From: Synechococcus sp. PCC 7335
GTDB taxonomy: Bacteria > Cyanobacteriota > Cyanobacteriia > Phormidesmidales > Phormidesmidaceae
Reading direction: 5' to 3'
NCBI RefSeq assembly: GCF_000155595.1
Contig: NZ_DS989904.1
Coordinates: 1,627,175-1,691,174 of the forward strand
DNA: 64,000 bases
The notes beneath the pieces are model-generated. The model ran no database searches. It was not told where the DNA came from and saw only the letters and a program-made list of their open reading frames with translations. The position numbers were made by a program, and so were the translations under genes. Below are positions 16,769-25,810 of the stretch, piece after piece; the first letter of the stretch is position 1, and each line of letters opens with the position of its first letter.

Positions 16769-19117
16769 ATGACCGCCAGTCCTCCGAAGAGGAATCAGGC
16801 TAGCGCTGCAACCGAACAAAGTCCAATACCGACTTCTTTTGAGAGGTGGGCAAAACCAGGACATTTTGATCGCACGTTAGCAAGAGGGCCCAAAACCACC
16901 ACTTGGATTTGGAACCTCCATGCCGATGCACATGATTTTGACTCACACACCAACGATTTACAAGATATCTCCCGCAAGATATTTTCTGCTCACTTTGGCC
17001 ATTTAGCGGTGGTCTTTGTTTGGCTGAGCGGCATGTACTTTCACGGTGCTCGCTTTTCTAACTTTTCATCTTGGATGGCCGATCCTACCCACATTCGACC
17101 TAGTGCTCAAGTGGTGTGGCCTTTGGTTGGACAGGATATTCTCAACGGCGATATGGGAGGGGGCTTTAGAGGAATCCAAATCACCTCGGGTCTCTTTCAG
17201 ATGTGGCGTGGAGAAGGCTTCACGAATGAATTTCAGCTATATTGCACCGCGATTGGCGCGTTGGTGATGGCAGGGTTGATGATCTTTGCGGGCTGGTTTC
17301 ACTATCATGTGCGATCGCCCAAGCTGGAATGGTTTCAAAACGTGCAGTCAATGCTCAATCACCACCTAGCCGGGCTCCTCGGTCTAGGAAGCCTGGGTTG
17401 GGCAGGCCACTTGATCCATGTGGCGCTGCCTACAAACAAACTGTTGGATGCAGGTGTAGCGCCCCAAGATATTCCACTACCGCATGAATTTGTTCTTGAT
17501 AAGGCCTTGATGGCGGAGCTTTACCCAAGCTTTGCTCAAGGGATTAGACCGTTCTTTACGCTCAATTGGGCGACCTACAGCGATTTTCTGACCTTCAATG
17601 GTGGACTAAATCCGGTGACTGGCGGCCTGTGGATGACTGATATTGCCCATCATCATGTGGCGATCGCCGTTCTCTTTATCTTTGCTGGCCATATGTACCG
17701 TACCAATTGGGGTATTGGTCATAGCATCAGAACCATGCTAGAAGATGCCAGACATCCAAAGATGCTGCCGTTCTTGAGCTTTATCGGCCCAGTCGGCCAC
17801 AGAGGACTGTTTGAAGTACTCACCACCTCCTGGCACGCGCAGCTTTCAATCAACCTGGCGATGATGGGGTCACTGAGCATTATCGTGGCTCAGCATATGT
17901 ACTCGATGCCGCCCTATCCGTATCTAGCAACAGACTACGGTACAGTAACGTCTCTCTTCACTCACCACATGTGGATTGGTGGATTCTTGATTGTTGGCGC
18001 GGCGGCGCATGCTGGCATTTTTATGGTGCGCGACTACGACCCTGCTGAGAATGTCAACAACGTTCTAGATAGAGTGCTGCGTCACCGGGATGCAATTATC
18101 TCTCACTTGGTTTGGGTCTGTCAGTTCTTAGGCTTTCATAGTTTTGCAATGTACTGTCATAACGACACCATGCGAGCATTTGGCCGACCTCAAGATATGT
18201 TCTCGGATACGGGCATTCAACTGCAGCCTATCTTTGCTCAGTGGGTACAGCATATTCAGACTATGGCAGTTGGTAGCGCTCAGGTCGCAGAGCCCCTAGG
18301 CGATGCGCTTGGTGGTATCCAAAACATCGCCCTATCAGGAGTGGGTACGACCGCACCAGGTGTCGCTAGTCCGGCAAGCTATGCCTTTGGCGGTGGCCTG
18401 GTGGCCGTCGGTGGCAAAGTAGCGATGATGCCAATCTCGCTCGGTACAGCTGATTTCTTGATCCATCATATCCACGCTTTTACGATTCACGTCACCGTGC
18501 TGGTACTCCTGAAAGGGGTTCTGTTTGCTCGCAACTCCAGGCTCATTCCTGATAAGTCAGAGCTAGGCTTCCGCTTTCCCTGTGATGGACCCGGTCGAGG
18601 CGGCACCTGTCAAGTCTCCGCTTGGGACCATGTCTTCCTTGGCTTGTTCTGGATGTACAACTCGATTGCCATGGTTATTTTCCACTTCTTTTGGAAAATG
18701 CAGTCAGATGTCTGGGGAGCGGTAGATGCCAATGGCACGGTTTCTCATATAACGGGCGGTAACTTTGCTCAATCGTCCATTACCATCAACGGCTGGCTAC
18801 GAGACTTTTTGTGGGCGCAGGCGACCCAGGTAATTAGTTCATATGGGTCAGCGTTGTCTGCTTACGGGCTGATGTTTCTAGCTGGGCACTTTGTCTTCGC
18901 CTTCAGCTTGATGTTCTTGTTTAGCGGTCGCGGCTATTGGCAAGAGCTGATCGAATCAATTGTATGGGCCCACAACAAGTTGAGAATTACAACGGCGATT
19001 CAGCCTCGGGCGCTGAGCATTACCCAAGGCAGAGCAGTCGGAGCCGCTCACTATTTACTTGGCAGTATTGTCACGACTTGGGCGTTCTTCTTAGCGAGAA
19101 TGGCCGCGATTGGTTAG
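16769..19117 (+). CDS. psaA2: photosystem I core protein PsaA, far-red paralog
   Basis: A 782-residue PsaA, longer than the usual ~750, with 11 membrane helices. The FX cluster loop [12 protein letters not shown] gives Cys605 and Cys614, which bind [4Fe-4S] FX together with PsaB. The many His residues in [25 protein letters not shown] and HHIHAF bind chlorophylls. It forms the PSI reaction-centre heterodimer with PsaB2. An excellent Shine-Dalgarno (AAGGAG) precedes ATG 16769. Assignment to the far-red paralog rests on context: it follows chlF and precedes psaB2, psaL2, psaI2, psaF2, psaJ2 and the rfp regulators. In FaRLiP strains this set replaces the white-light PSI and carries some chlorophyll f. 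Residue-level chlorophyll f sites cannot be judged here. Confidence 0.95.
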   Translation: MTASPPKRNQASAATEQSPIPTSFERWAKPGHFDRTLARGPKTTTWIWNLHADAHDFDSHTNDLQDISRKIFSAHFGHLAVVFVWLSGMYFHGARFSNFSSWMADPTHIRPSAQVVWPLVGQDILNGDMGGGFRGIQITSGLFQMWRGEGFTNEFQLYCTAIGALVMAGLMIFAGWFHYHVRSPKLEWFQNVQSMLNHHLAGLLGLGSLGWAGHLIHVALPTNKLLDAGVAPQDIPLPHEFVLDKALMAELYPSFAQGIRPFFTLNWATYSDFLTFNGGLNPVTGGLWMTDIAHHHVAIAVLFIFAGHMYRTNWGIGHSIRTMLEDARHPKMLPFLSFIGPVGHRGLFEVLTTSWHAQLSINLAMMGSLSIIVAQHMYSMPPYPYLATDYGTVTSLFTHHMWIGGFLIVGAAAHAGIFMVRDYDPAENVNNVLDRVLRHRDAIISHLVWVCQFLGFHSFAMYCHNDTMRAFGRPQDMFSDTGIQLQPIFAQWVQHIQTMAVGSAQVAEPLGDALGGIQNIALSGVGTTAPGVASPASYAFGGGLVAVGGKVAMMPISLGTADFLIHHIHAFTIHVTVLVLLKGVLFARNSRLIPDKSELGFRFPCDGPGRGGTCQVSAWDHVFLGLFWMYNSIAMVIFHFFWKMQSDVWGAVDANGTVSHITGGNFAQSSITINGWLRDFLWAQATQVISSYGSALSAYGLMFLAGHFVFAFSLMFLFSGRGYWQELIESIVWAHNKLRITTAIQPRALSITQGRAVGAAHYLLGSIVTTWAFFLARMAAIG

Positions 19118-19211
19118 CGGCATACACCGACGGGCGGGGTGGAGCCGACTCACCCCGTCGCCTATGAAATAACAACAAACATCATGCAAAACCTCTTATC
19201 TCTCTGGAACC

Positions 19212-21443
19212 ATGGCGACAAAATTTCCAAAATTTAGTCAGGAGTTACAGCAAGATCCGACCACCCGGCGAATCTTTTACTCTCTTGCCACGGCTCATGA
19301 TTTTGAAAGCCACGATGGCATGACAGAAGAAAGTCTTTATCAAAGGATTTTTGCGTCCCATTTTGGCCATCTTGCCATTATCTTTCTTTGGACTTCTGGC
19401 ATTCTTTTTCATGTGGCTTGGCAGGGGAACTTCGAGGCTTGGATCAAAGATCCGCTCAATATCTCACCGATCGCGCACGCCATCTGGGACCCTCAGTTTG
19501 GGCCAGCGGCAATGGACGCCTTTACGCCTGCTGGCGCGGGCAACCCGGTTAACTTCTGCTATTCGGGGGTGTATCACTGGTGGTACACCATCGGCCTGCG
19601 AACCAACGGCGATCTGTTCGCAGGCGCGATGTTCTTACTGCTGCTGGCCGCTGTCATGCTCTATGCCGGATGGCTGCATTTGCAACCGCGATATCGGCCT
19701 AGTCTAGCCTGGTTCAAAAATGCTGAATCTCGTTTAAACCATCACTTAGCTGGTTTGTTTGGCGTTAGCTCGCTCGCCTGGACTGGACATCTGGTGCATG
19801 TAGCGATTCCTGAATCGCGCGGACAGCATGTTGGCTGGGATAACTTTCTCTCTATGCCTCCCCATCCGGAAGGGTTGAAGCCTTTCTTCACAGGGAACTG
19901 GGGAGCCTATGCGCTCAATCCAGATACCTCAGAGCATCTGTTTAATACGTCCCAAGGGGCAGGTACTGCCATTCTCACTTTCTTGGGTGGGTTTCATCCG
20001 CAAACGGAGTCGCTGTGGCTGACGGATATGGCGCATCACCATTTGGCGATCGCAGTCATCTTCATCATTGCGGGTCATATGTACCGCACTAACTTTGGCA
20101 TTGGGCACAGTATCAAAGAGATGACCGAATCGCTTCAAGGCCCAGGCTGGACAGGATTCTTCATCGCGCCTAACACTGGACGGGGCCACAAAGGTATTTA
20201 TGATGCCTACAACAACTCTTTGCACTTCCAGTTAGGCTGGCACCTAGCCTGCCTTGGTGTTGTCACCTCGCTGGTGGCCCAGCATATGTATGCCATGCCG
20301 CCCTATGCCTTTATCGCCAGAGACTATACAACGACGGCAGCGCTCTATACGCACCATCAGTATATTGCTGGCTTTTTGATGTTAGGTGCCTTCGCCCACG
20401 GCGGTATCTTTTTAATCCGAGACTATGACCCGGTTGCCAATGAAAACAACGTACTTGCTAGAGTGCTTGACCACAAAGAAGCGATCATCTCTCATCTGAG
20501 CTGGGTTTCTTTGTTCCTAGGCTTTCACACCTTGGCGCTGTATGTACACAACGACTGTGAGGTCGCCTTTGGTAGCCCGGACAAACAGATTTTGGTTGAG
20601 CCTGTTTTTGCTCAGTGGATTCAAGCTGTTCATGGCAAAGCTCTCTATGGCATTAGCTCGCTGCTATCTAATCCTGATAGCATTGCCTCAACGGCTTGGC
20701 CCAACCATGCCAACGTCTGGCTACCAGGCTGGCTAGAGGCGATTAACAATGGCACCAACTCTTTGTTTCTAGCGATTGGGCCAGGAGACTTTCTAGTGCA
20801 TCATGCGATCGCACTTGGTCTACATGTCACCACATTGATCCTAGTCAAAGGCGCACTGGACGCTCGCGGTTCCAAGCTGATGCCCGATAAAAAAGACTTC
20901 GGCTATGCCTTCCCCTGTGATGGTCCTGGTCGGGGTGGCACCTGCGATATCTCTGCCTGGGACTCTGTGTATCTAGCCACCTTCTGGATGCTAAATACAT
21001 TGGGCTGGGTGACCTTCTACTGGCACTGGAAGCATCTGGCTATCTGGAGCGGGAACGTGGCTCAGTTCAATGAGGGCTCTACCTACCTAATGGGATGGTT
21101 TAGAGACTATCTATGGCTCAACTCTGCCCAGCTAATCAACGGATACAATCCGTACGGCACCAACAATCTCGCAATCTGGGCCTGGATCTTTCTCTTTGGT
21201 CATCTGGTATGGGCGATCAGCTTTATGTTCCTCATCACCTGGAGAGGCTACTGGCAAGAGCTGATAGAGACCCTGATGTGGGCTCATGAGAATACCCCGC
21301 TCTCGTTTGGCTATCCCAAAGACAAGCCAGTAGCACTATCGATTGTGCAGGCGCGGTTGGTGGGCCTGGTTCACTTTACCGTTGGTTATATTGCCACCTA
21401 CGGCGCGTTTCTGATTGCCTCTACTGGCAGCAGGTTCCCGTGA
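19212..21443 (+). CDS. psaB2: photosystem I core protein PsaB, far-red paralog
   Basis: A 743-residue PsaB with the standard start [10 protein letters not shown] and FX motif [12 protein letters not shown] (Cys569, Cys578). Chlorophyll-binding His-rich helices ([35 protein letters not shown]) are intact, as is the C-terminal GFLIAST-like end GAFLIAS. It pairs with PsaA2 in the reaction centre, holding half of P700 and FX. It starts 94 bp after psaA2, as in the ordinary psaAB operon. Nothing suggests damage. Whether this copy differs from the white-light PsaB at far-red-specific positions would need alignment with the housekeeping gene, which is not in the window. Confidence 0.95.
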   Translation: MATKFPKFSQELQQDPTTRRIFYSLATAHDFESHDGMTEESLYQRIFASHFGHLAIIFLWTSGILFHVAWQGNFEAWIKDPLNISPIAHAIWDPQFGPAAMDAFTPAGAGNPVNFCYSGVYHWWYTIGLRTNGDLFAGAMFLLLLAAVMLYAGWLHLQPRYRPSLAWFKNAESRLNHHLAGLFGVSSLAWTGHLVHVAIPESRGQHVGWDNFLSMPPHPEGLKPFFTGNWGAYALNPDTSEHLFNTSQGAGTAILTFLGGFHPQTESLWLTDMAHHHLAIAVIFIIAGHMYRTNFGIGHSIKEMTESLQGPGWTGFFIAPNTGRGHKGIYDAYNNSLHFQLGWHLACLGVVTSLVAQHMYAMPPYAFIARDYTTTAALYTHHQYIAGFLMLGAFAHGGIFLIRDYDPVANENNVLARVLDHKEAIISHLSWVSLFLGFHTLALYVHNDCEVAFGSPDKQILVEPVFAQWIQAVHGKALYGISSLLSNPDSIASTAWPNHANVWLPGWLEAINNGTNSLFLAIGPGDFLVHHAIALGLHVTTLILVKGALDARGSKLMPDKKDFGYAFPCDGPGRGGTCDISAWDSVYLATFWMLNTLGWVTFYWHWKHLAIWSGNVAQFNEGSTYLMGWFRDYLWLNSAQLINGYNPYGTNNLAIWAWIFLFGHLVWAISFMFLITWRGYWQELIETLMWAHENTPLSFGYPKDKPVALSIVQARLVGLVHFTVGYIATYGAFLIASTGSRFP

Positions 21444-21697
21444 CCGGATTAGAAACCTAGCTTTAGAGTACTGCTGGGGCAAGCCAATTACTTATCTTCG
21501 CTTCGCCCCGGCACCCATTCTGTGGACTCTCCTCGTCCCAGACAGGTTCTGACTGCTAGACCGGTCAGAACTTTCTTCTTTCTTTTTAGTTTGTTTGTCG
21601 TTTTGTACAAACTTTCTTTGCGATCGCTTATTGACAGTTCTCTTTCCGCAATTCCCTTCCCACAATTCCTTTTTGCAATTCTAGTGAGGTTATTTCT

Positions 21698-22222
21698 ATG
21701 TCTGCTAGCGATGCCTACATCAGCGACGATCCCATTCAGCCCTACCAGGGCAATCCTCAGTTGGGTAATCTAGCCACGCCCATCAATAGCTCCAACCTAG
21801 CCAAAGCCTTTATCAACAATCTTCCTGCCTATCGCCCCGGACTCACGCCTTTTCTTAGAGGATTAGAAATTGGGATGGCTCATGGTTACTTTTTAGTCGG
21901 ACCCGAAGTAGTCTTCGGCCCGCTAAAAGAAGGCAGTCACGGGGCCAATCTCAGCGGCTTGATCACAGCTATCTACATTACCGTATCGGCCTGTTTGGGC
22001 ATTTCTATTTTTGCCCTAGCAACCTTTCAAGGCGATCCGCGCGGCACATACAATTCTCATTCTAGAGATCGACTGCGTCCGCTCCGTAAAAAAGAAGATT
22101 GGTATCAGCTCAGTGGTGGTATCTTGATGGGCTCATTAGGCGGCGCAATCTTTGCCTATGCATTACTAGAAAATTTTGAATTGCTCGATAGCATTCTTCG
22201 AGGCGCTGTTAATGTGGGCTAG
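21698..22222 (+). CDS. psaL2: photosystem I subunit XI PsaL, far-red paralog
   Basis: A 174-residue PsaL with LATPINSSNLAKAFINNLPAYRPGLTPFLRGLEIGMAHGYFLVGP, the conserved stromal-to-membrane stretch, followed by two further helices (GLITAIYITVSACLGISIF and GGILMGSLGGAIFAYALL). PsaL holds PSI trimers or tetramers together and contacts PsaI. In FaRLiP strains PsaL2 is swapped in under far-red light. GAGG lies 10-13 bp before ATG 21698. The 254-bp gap from psaB2 shows no gene. Same strand and order as the rest of the set, so a single long transcript or two overlapping ones are both possible. Confidence 0.93.
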   Translation: MSASDAYISDDPIQPYQGNPQLGNLATPINSSNLAKAFINNLPAYRPGLTPFLRGLEIGMAHGYFLVGPEVVFGPLKEGSHGANLSGLITAIYITVSACLGISIFALATFQGDPRGTYNSHSRDRLRPLRKKEDWYQLSGGILMGSLGGAIFAYALLENFELLDSILRGAVNVG

Positions 22223-22350
22223 TTTTGTTCTTCTTTTGTTCTTCATAGTATGCCTGCAAACATACCTAGTAATACGCCCATTAACACGCCTAGATAGGCG
22301 TTTCGATCACAAAAACTAAACCCTTACGATTGGATAGGAGATTTGATGAG

Positions 22351-22563
22351 ATGGTAGATGCAACTCAGCTTGAAGGCGCTTATGCCGCAGCCTGGCTCCC
22401 TTGGATTATGATTCCAATGATTACCTACATTCTGCCCTTCCCAATATTCGCGATCGCCTTTTTATGGATCGAAAGAGAGGGCGGCGAAGGCGGGCTTGAT
22501 ATCGATGTGATGGGTAGTAATGCGATGAGTAACGAAGCGATGGGTCGAGATATCTCGTCTTAA
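22351..22563 (+). CDS. psaI2: photosystem I subunit VIII PsaI, far-red paralog with C-terminal extension
   Basis: A 70-residue protein. Residues ~10-45 match PsaI: YAAAWLPWIMIPMITYILP, then a hydrophobic stretch ending in LWIEREGG. Ordinary PsaI stops there at about 38-40 residues; this one adds about 25 residues (LDIDVMGSNAMSNEAMGRD...), acidic and methionine-rich, on the stromal side. A GGAG 10 bp before ATG 22351 decides the start; an in-frame TTG at 22330 would place that GGAG inside the gene and is rejected. PsaI helps bind PsaL, so the longer form may suit PsaL2. The role of the tail is unknown. Confidence 0.88.
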   Translation: MVDATQLEGAYAAAWLPWIMIPMITYILPFPIFAIAFLWIEREGGEGGLDIDVMGSNAMSNEAMGRDISS

Positions 22564-22670
22564 CGACTCAACCGCAACTTGATATTCCGTGTCTTGATCG
22601 AAGTTAAGTCGGTTGTCGGCTCAGCCAAAATTCGGACCAAGATTTATTCGTTTATTAGGAAAACATAGCT

Positions 22671-23177
22671 ATGCACAAGACTATACGCAAGTTTTTCTCG
22701 CTTTTATTAGCCGCTTTCGTGTGGCTCAGCGTGGTATCGCCTGCTGTTGCTGCCTCAGAAGGCTACACAGACACTCATTTAGTTCCCTGCGCTTCCTCAC
22801 CGGCGTTCAATGAGAGAATGCAAAATGCCCCAGAAGGCTACTACTTTGATACGCCTTATCAGTCTTATGCTGCTAACTTGCTTTGCGGCGCAGAAGGATT
22901 GCCTCATCAGCAGCTCCGGTTCGACCGAGCCATAGATGTACTCATCCCCTTCGGAATTTTCTTCTATGTCGCTGGGTTTATTGGCTGGTCTGGCCGGGCT
23001 TATCTTATTAGCAGCAATCGCAATTCCAAACCAGAAGAAACAGAAATATTCATTGATGTGGCGCTGGCTATCAAATCCTTTGTACAAGGATTGCTATGGC
23101 CCCTCCTCGCTGTCAAAGAGCTAACGACCGGAGAGCTGACTGCGCCAGTATCTGAAGTCTCTGTATCCCCTCGATAA
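22671..23177 (+). CDS. psaF2: photosystem I subunit III PsaF, far-red paralog
   Basis: A 168-residue PsaF with an N-terminal signal peptide cleaved after AVA near residue 27 (core FFSLLLAAFVWLSVV). The lumenal domain has LVPCASSPAFNERMQNA and NLLCGAEGLPHQ, whose two cysteines form the conserved disulfide. A membrane helix (IDVLIPFGIFFYVAGFIGWSGR) and a C-terminal amphipathic part follow. PsaF lies at the donor side of PSI, where plastocyanin or cytochrome c6 docks. It sits 107 bp after psaI2 and 53 bp before psaJ2, the usual psaFJ pairing. GGAAAA upstream of ATG 22671 is a fair ribosome binding site. Confidence 0.93.
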   Translation: MHKTIRKFFSLLLAAFVWLSVVSPAVAASEGYTDTHLVPCASSPAFNERMQNAPEGYYFDTPYQSYAANLLCGAEGLPHQQLRFDRAIDVLIPFGIFFYVAGFIGWSGRAYLISSNRNSKPEETEIFIDVALAIKSFVQGLLWPLLAVKELTTGELTAPVSEVSVSPR

Positions 23178-23230
23178 CAGCCATCTCGACCACCTCTACC
23201 GTGACCAACTCTACTGTCTGGAGAACCCAC

Positions 23231-23371
23231 ATGAAATACTTCGCCAAATATCTAACAAGTGCGCCTATTATGGCAACCGTAGCCCTAGTTTCTCTCTCTG
23301 TTGTCCTGATAGAGCTGAATCATTTTTTCCCGGGTCTACAGTACGGTACTTATTTTCACAGCGTACCTTAA
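23231..23371 (+). CDS. psaJ2: photosystem I subunit IX PsaJ, far-red paralog
   Basis: A 46-residue protein beginning MKYFAKYLTSAPIMATVALV, with one membrane helix and the conserved end LNHFFPGLQYGTYFH. This is the classic PsaJ pattern (YLS.APV...W...TAG...EINRFFPD), slightly diverged. It is too short for most gene callers and could be missed. It follows psaF2 by 53 bp, as usual, and closes the PSI part of the far-red block. PsaJ anchors PsaF and binds a few chlorophylls and carotenoids at the monomer edge. Confidence 0.92.
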   Translation: MKYFAKYLTSAPIMATVALVSLSVVLIELNHFFPGLQYGTYFHSVP

Positions 23372-23412
23372 GCTAGCCCAAAGTCGTATCAATAGCTACG
23401 AGAAGGCTTACC

Positions 23413-23451
23413 GCTGGCTGATTCTGGACATCAGTCAGCACTTCAAATTTT
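23413..23451 (+). terminator. probable terminator of the far-red PSI operon
   Basis: A 10-bp stem with one G-U pair (GCTGGCTGAT at 23413-23422, ATCAGTCAGC at 23430-23439) is followed after a few bases by AAATTTTTAT. It is placed 42 bp after psaJ2. Confidence 0.6.
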
Positions 23452-23521
23452 TATATACTTTGAATAGAGAGAAACATACATCGCTAAAATTGTCTTAACC
23501 TCTCAGCGATAAAGTTCAAGT

Positions 23522-23553
23522 TCTATCTCAATTTCTCTCTATCTCAATTTCTC
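23522..23553. repeat. 16-bp tandem duplication upstream of rfpB
   Basis: Two perfect copies of TCTATCTCAATTTCTC, back to back, about 230 bp before the rfpB start. Confidence 0.95.
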
Positions 23554-23779
23554 TCCGTTGATGTTTCTCTTATCCCTTACTATCTAGCTTGCTCGCTTCT
23601 GAATCCTGCTCTTGAACGCCGCTCTTAAATCCTGCCCTTGGATATGTTGGATACTGTACTTTAGTGTGGTGTTCGAAAATGAAGGTGTTTGAAGACAAGA
23701 CAAAGACAAGACTCAATAAAGTCTTGGTAGAAGTAGCTAGAGGACATAACAAAAGTTCTTTAATTAATTAGGCTGAAAA

Positions 23780-25810
23780 ATGAGGATTCTACTCGTAGAG
23801 GATGATGAATCAGTTGCTAAAATCCTTCACAAGGTGCTAACTGATGAGCACTACATTGTTGATGTCGCCTATACTGGACATATTGGTTGGCAACTGGTTA
23901 GTTCCTTTAACTACGATCTGATTATTCTAGATGTCTTGCTGCCAGAGCTAGATGGTATTAAGTTTTGTCAGCAACTACGTGCCCAAGAATACACCTTGCC
24001 TGTGCTTTTCGTCACAGCTCTCGATGATAGCAGCGAAAAAATTGCAGGACTAAATGCTGGGGCAGACGACTACATCACTAAACCGTTTGAACTAGAGGAG
24101 CTGCTAGCTCGAGTGCGAGCGCTCTTAAGACGAGGAAAAACCTCTGTTGTCCTGACTACCCTCGAGTGGGAAGGACTGCGGCTAGAGGTAAACAGTAGAG
24201 AGCTGACTTATCGAAACAATAAACTTTCGCTCACACCTAAAGAACACGCTATGTTGGAGCTGTTCTTGAGAAATCCAGCTCAAGCATTTAGTCGAGAGGC
24301 GATCATAGACAACCTTTGGAGCTACAGTGATGCTCCCGGAGAGGAGACGGTTACCTCTCATATGAAAGGGCTGCGTCGAAAGCTTAGAACCGTAGGTGCG
24401 CCTGCCGATCTCATTGAAACGGTGTACGGCGTGGGCTACCGTTTAAAGCCGATAGAGACTGAAGTAAAGCCGATAGAGACTGAAGAGTTATGTTCTGTTG
24501 ATTCTCGTAGTGCCACTTCAGATATTGTGAAGCTTCGCCATCAGCACACACAGGCGGCGCTATCGGCTCTGTGGAAGTCAGTGAAGTCTCAACAAACCAA
24601 CCGATTGGCAATATTACAACAGGCATTCGAGCAGCTTCAAAGAGGGACTCTCTCAAAGGAGATGAGAGAGTCTGCTTATCGTAGCTCGCACAGTTTGACA
24701 GGGGTGCTCGGTATTTTCGGGCTAGAGACAGGATCTGAGATCGCTAGGCAAATCCAGATCCTACTACAGGGCGAAACTCCTATCTTGGCAGACGATCAGG
24801 CCCGCTTGGATGCACTCATCAGAGCGTTGCAGGCAACGATTGATGAGGCTATTGAGCATCGGGGCCGTACAGCAGTAGAGATCCCAAAAGTGCCGCTGTT
24901 AGTCTTGGTAGATCCGCAATTGAGGATGATGCCAGCGCTGGTGGGTATGCTGCGAACAGAAGGATTTACGGTAAAGATTTCGCATCATATAGAGTCTTTG
25001 GTAGCGATGCTATCTTCTTCTAGATTGCTTGATAAGAAAGCTGGAATAAATCAAACAGATAGAACAAACCAGACAGATAGTCGCACTCGCTCGGAGAGAA
25101 CAGTTCCAGATGTGGTGCTGCTAGGGTTCTCTTTTGCGGATTTTGAGGACGATTGTGAGAGTGATTTGAATGATGACTTGGACAGAGACTTGAGATCGAG
25201 CCAGCTAGATAGGCTAGCTAAATTAGTGAATGAAGTGCCATCTTTGATGCTGCTGATATGTAGTGGTGATGGATCGCTATCAAGTCGAGTTAGAGCTGCG
25301 CAGCTAGGTGACTATCCCTTCTTTTACAATCCGGATGTCGCTAGTGTGGCTAAGACGATAGCGCTGCTGCGATCGCATCCTCTCTCAGCTCCTCGCAAAA
25401 TCTTAGCTGTTGACGACGACTCTCAACTTTTGCAGACACTGAAAACTCGACTCGCGCTAGAAAACTACCAAATTGTCACTTTAGACAAACCACTAGAGTT
25501 CTGGAAAACCCTACAGGACGAGAATCCAGATTTGCTGCTATTAGATATCTCGATGCCGCAATTTACCGGCATTGAGCTTTGTCAAACGGTGCGTCGGTCA
25601 CCCGCTTGGCGCCATCTGCCTATTGTTTTCTTTACGGCTCACGCTGAGCCTCATCTTCAGCAGGCCGCATTTAAAGCGGGCGGTGATAACCTGATCGAAA
25701 AATCTCTGTCCGACGCACAGCTATTGGCTCATCTTGAGCATCAGATGAAGCGCTCGTACCTACAACAGGTGATCGCCACCGCTAATAGCCCTACCACTGT
25801 CCCCCCATGA
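23780..25810 (+). CDS. rfpB: RfpB, DNA-binding response regulator of far-red photoacclimation
   Basis: 676 residues: receiver domain 1-118 (acidic pocket ED8-9, phospho-acceptor Asp51 in ILDVLLP, Lys101), OmpR-type winged helix ~127-225 (LTPKEHAMLELF, GVGYRLKP), an HPt-like domain ~265-345 with RSSHSLTG (His304), a degenerate receiver ~365-510 interrupted by an Asp/Arg-rich insert, and a third receiver ~538-658 with VDDDS and LLLLDISMP. RfpB is the DNA-binding activator of FaRLiP genes, working with RfpA and RfpC. Assignment rests on this receiver-wHTH-receiver layout and on adjacency to a knotless phytochrome kinase and to chlF/psa genes. A 21-bp in-frame duplication doubles KPIETEV after the wHTH. 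Its last 4 bp overlap rfpA (ATGA), which implies coupled translation. Confidence 0.9.
   Translation: MRILLVEDDESVAKILHKVLTDEHYIVDVAYTGHIGWQLVSSFNYDLIILDVLLPELDGIKFCQQLRAQEYTLPVLFVTALDDSSEKIAGLNAGADDYITKPFELEELLARVRALLRRGKTSVVLTTLEWEGLRLEVNSRELTYRNNKLSLTPKEHAMLELFLRNPAQAFSREAIIDNLWSYSDAPGEETVTSHMKGLRRKLRTVGAPADLIETVYGVGYRLKPIETEVKPIETEELCSVDSRSATSDIVKLRHQHTQAALSALWKSVKSQQTNRLAILQQAFEQLQRGTLSKEMRESAYRSSHSLTGVLGIFGLETGSEIARQIQILLQGETPILADDQARLDALIRALQATIDEAIEHRGRTAVEIPKVPLLVLVDPQLRMMPALVGMLRTEGFTVKISHHIESLVAMLSSSRLLDKKAGINQTDRTNQTDSRTRSERTVPDVVLLGFSFADFEDDCESDLNDDLDRDLRSSQLDRLAKLVNEVPSLMLLICSGDGSLSSRVRAAQLGDYPFFYNPDVASVAKTIALLRSHPLSAPRKILAVDDDSQLLQTLKTRLALENYQIVTLDKPLEFWKTLQDENPDLLLLDISMPQFTGIELCQTVRRSPAWRHLPIVFFTAHAEPHLQQAAFKAGGDNLIEKSLSDAQLLAHLEHQMKRSYLQQVIATANSPTTVPP
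24445..24486. repeat. 21-bp in-frame tandem duplication within rfpB
   Basis: AAAGCCGATAGAGACTGAAG(T/A) appears twice in succession with one terminal mismatch, doubling a seven-residue hinge right after the winged helix. Confidence 0.9.

Larger units (their letters stand above)
23372..23779. other. intergenic region between psaJ2 and rfpB
   Basis: 408 bp without a gene. It holds the psa terminator and a 16-bp perfect tandem duplication (TCTATCTCAATTTCTC at 23522-23537 and 23538-23553). The stretch from about 23550 to 23779 is likely to contain the rfpB promoter. I cannot pick a specific operator. Confidence 0.6.

Noticed and set aside
16769-21443. Housekeeping psaAB
   Set aside because: The context with chlF, psaL2, psaI2, psaF2, psaJ2 and rfp genes marks the far-red copies; the white-light genes would be elsewhere.
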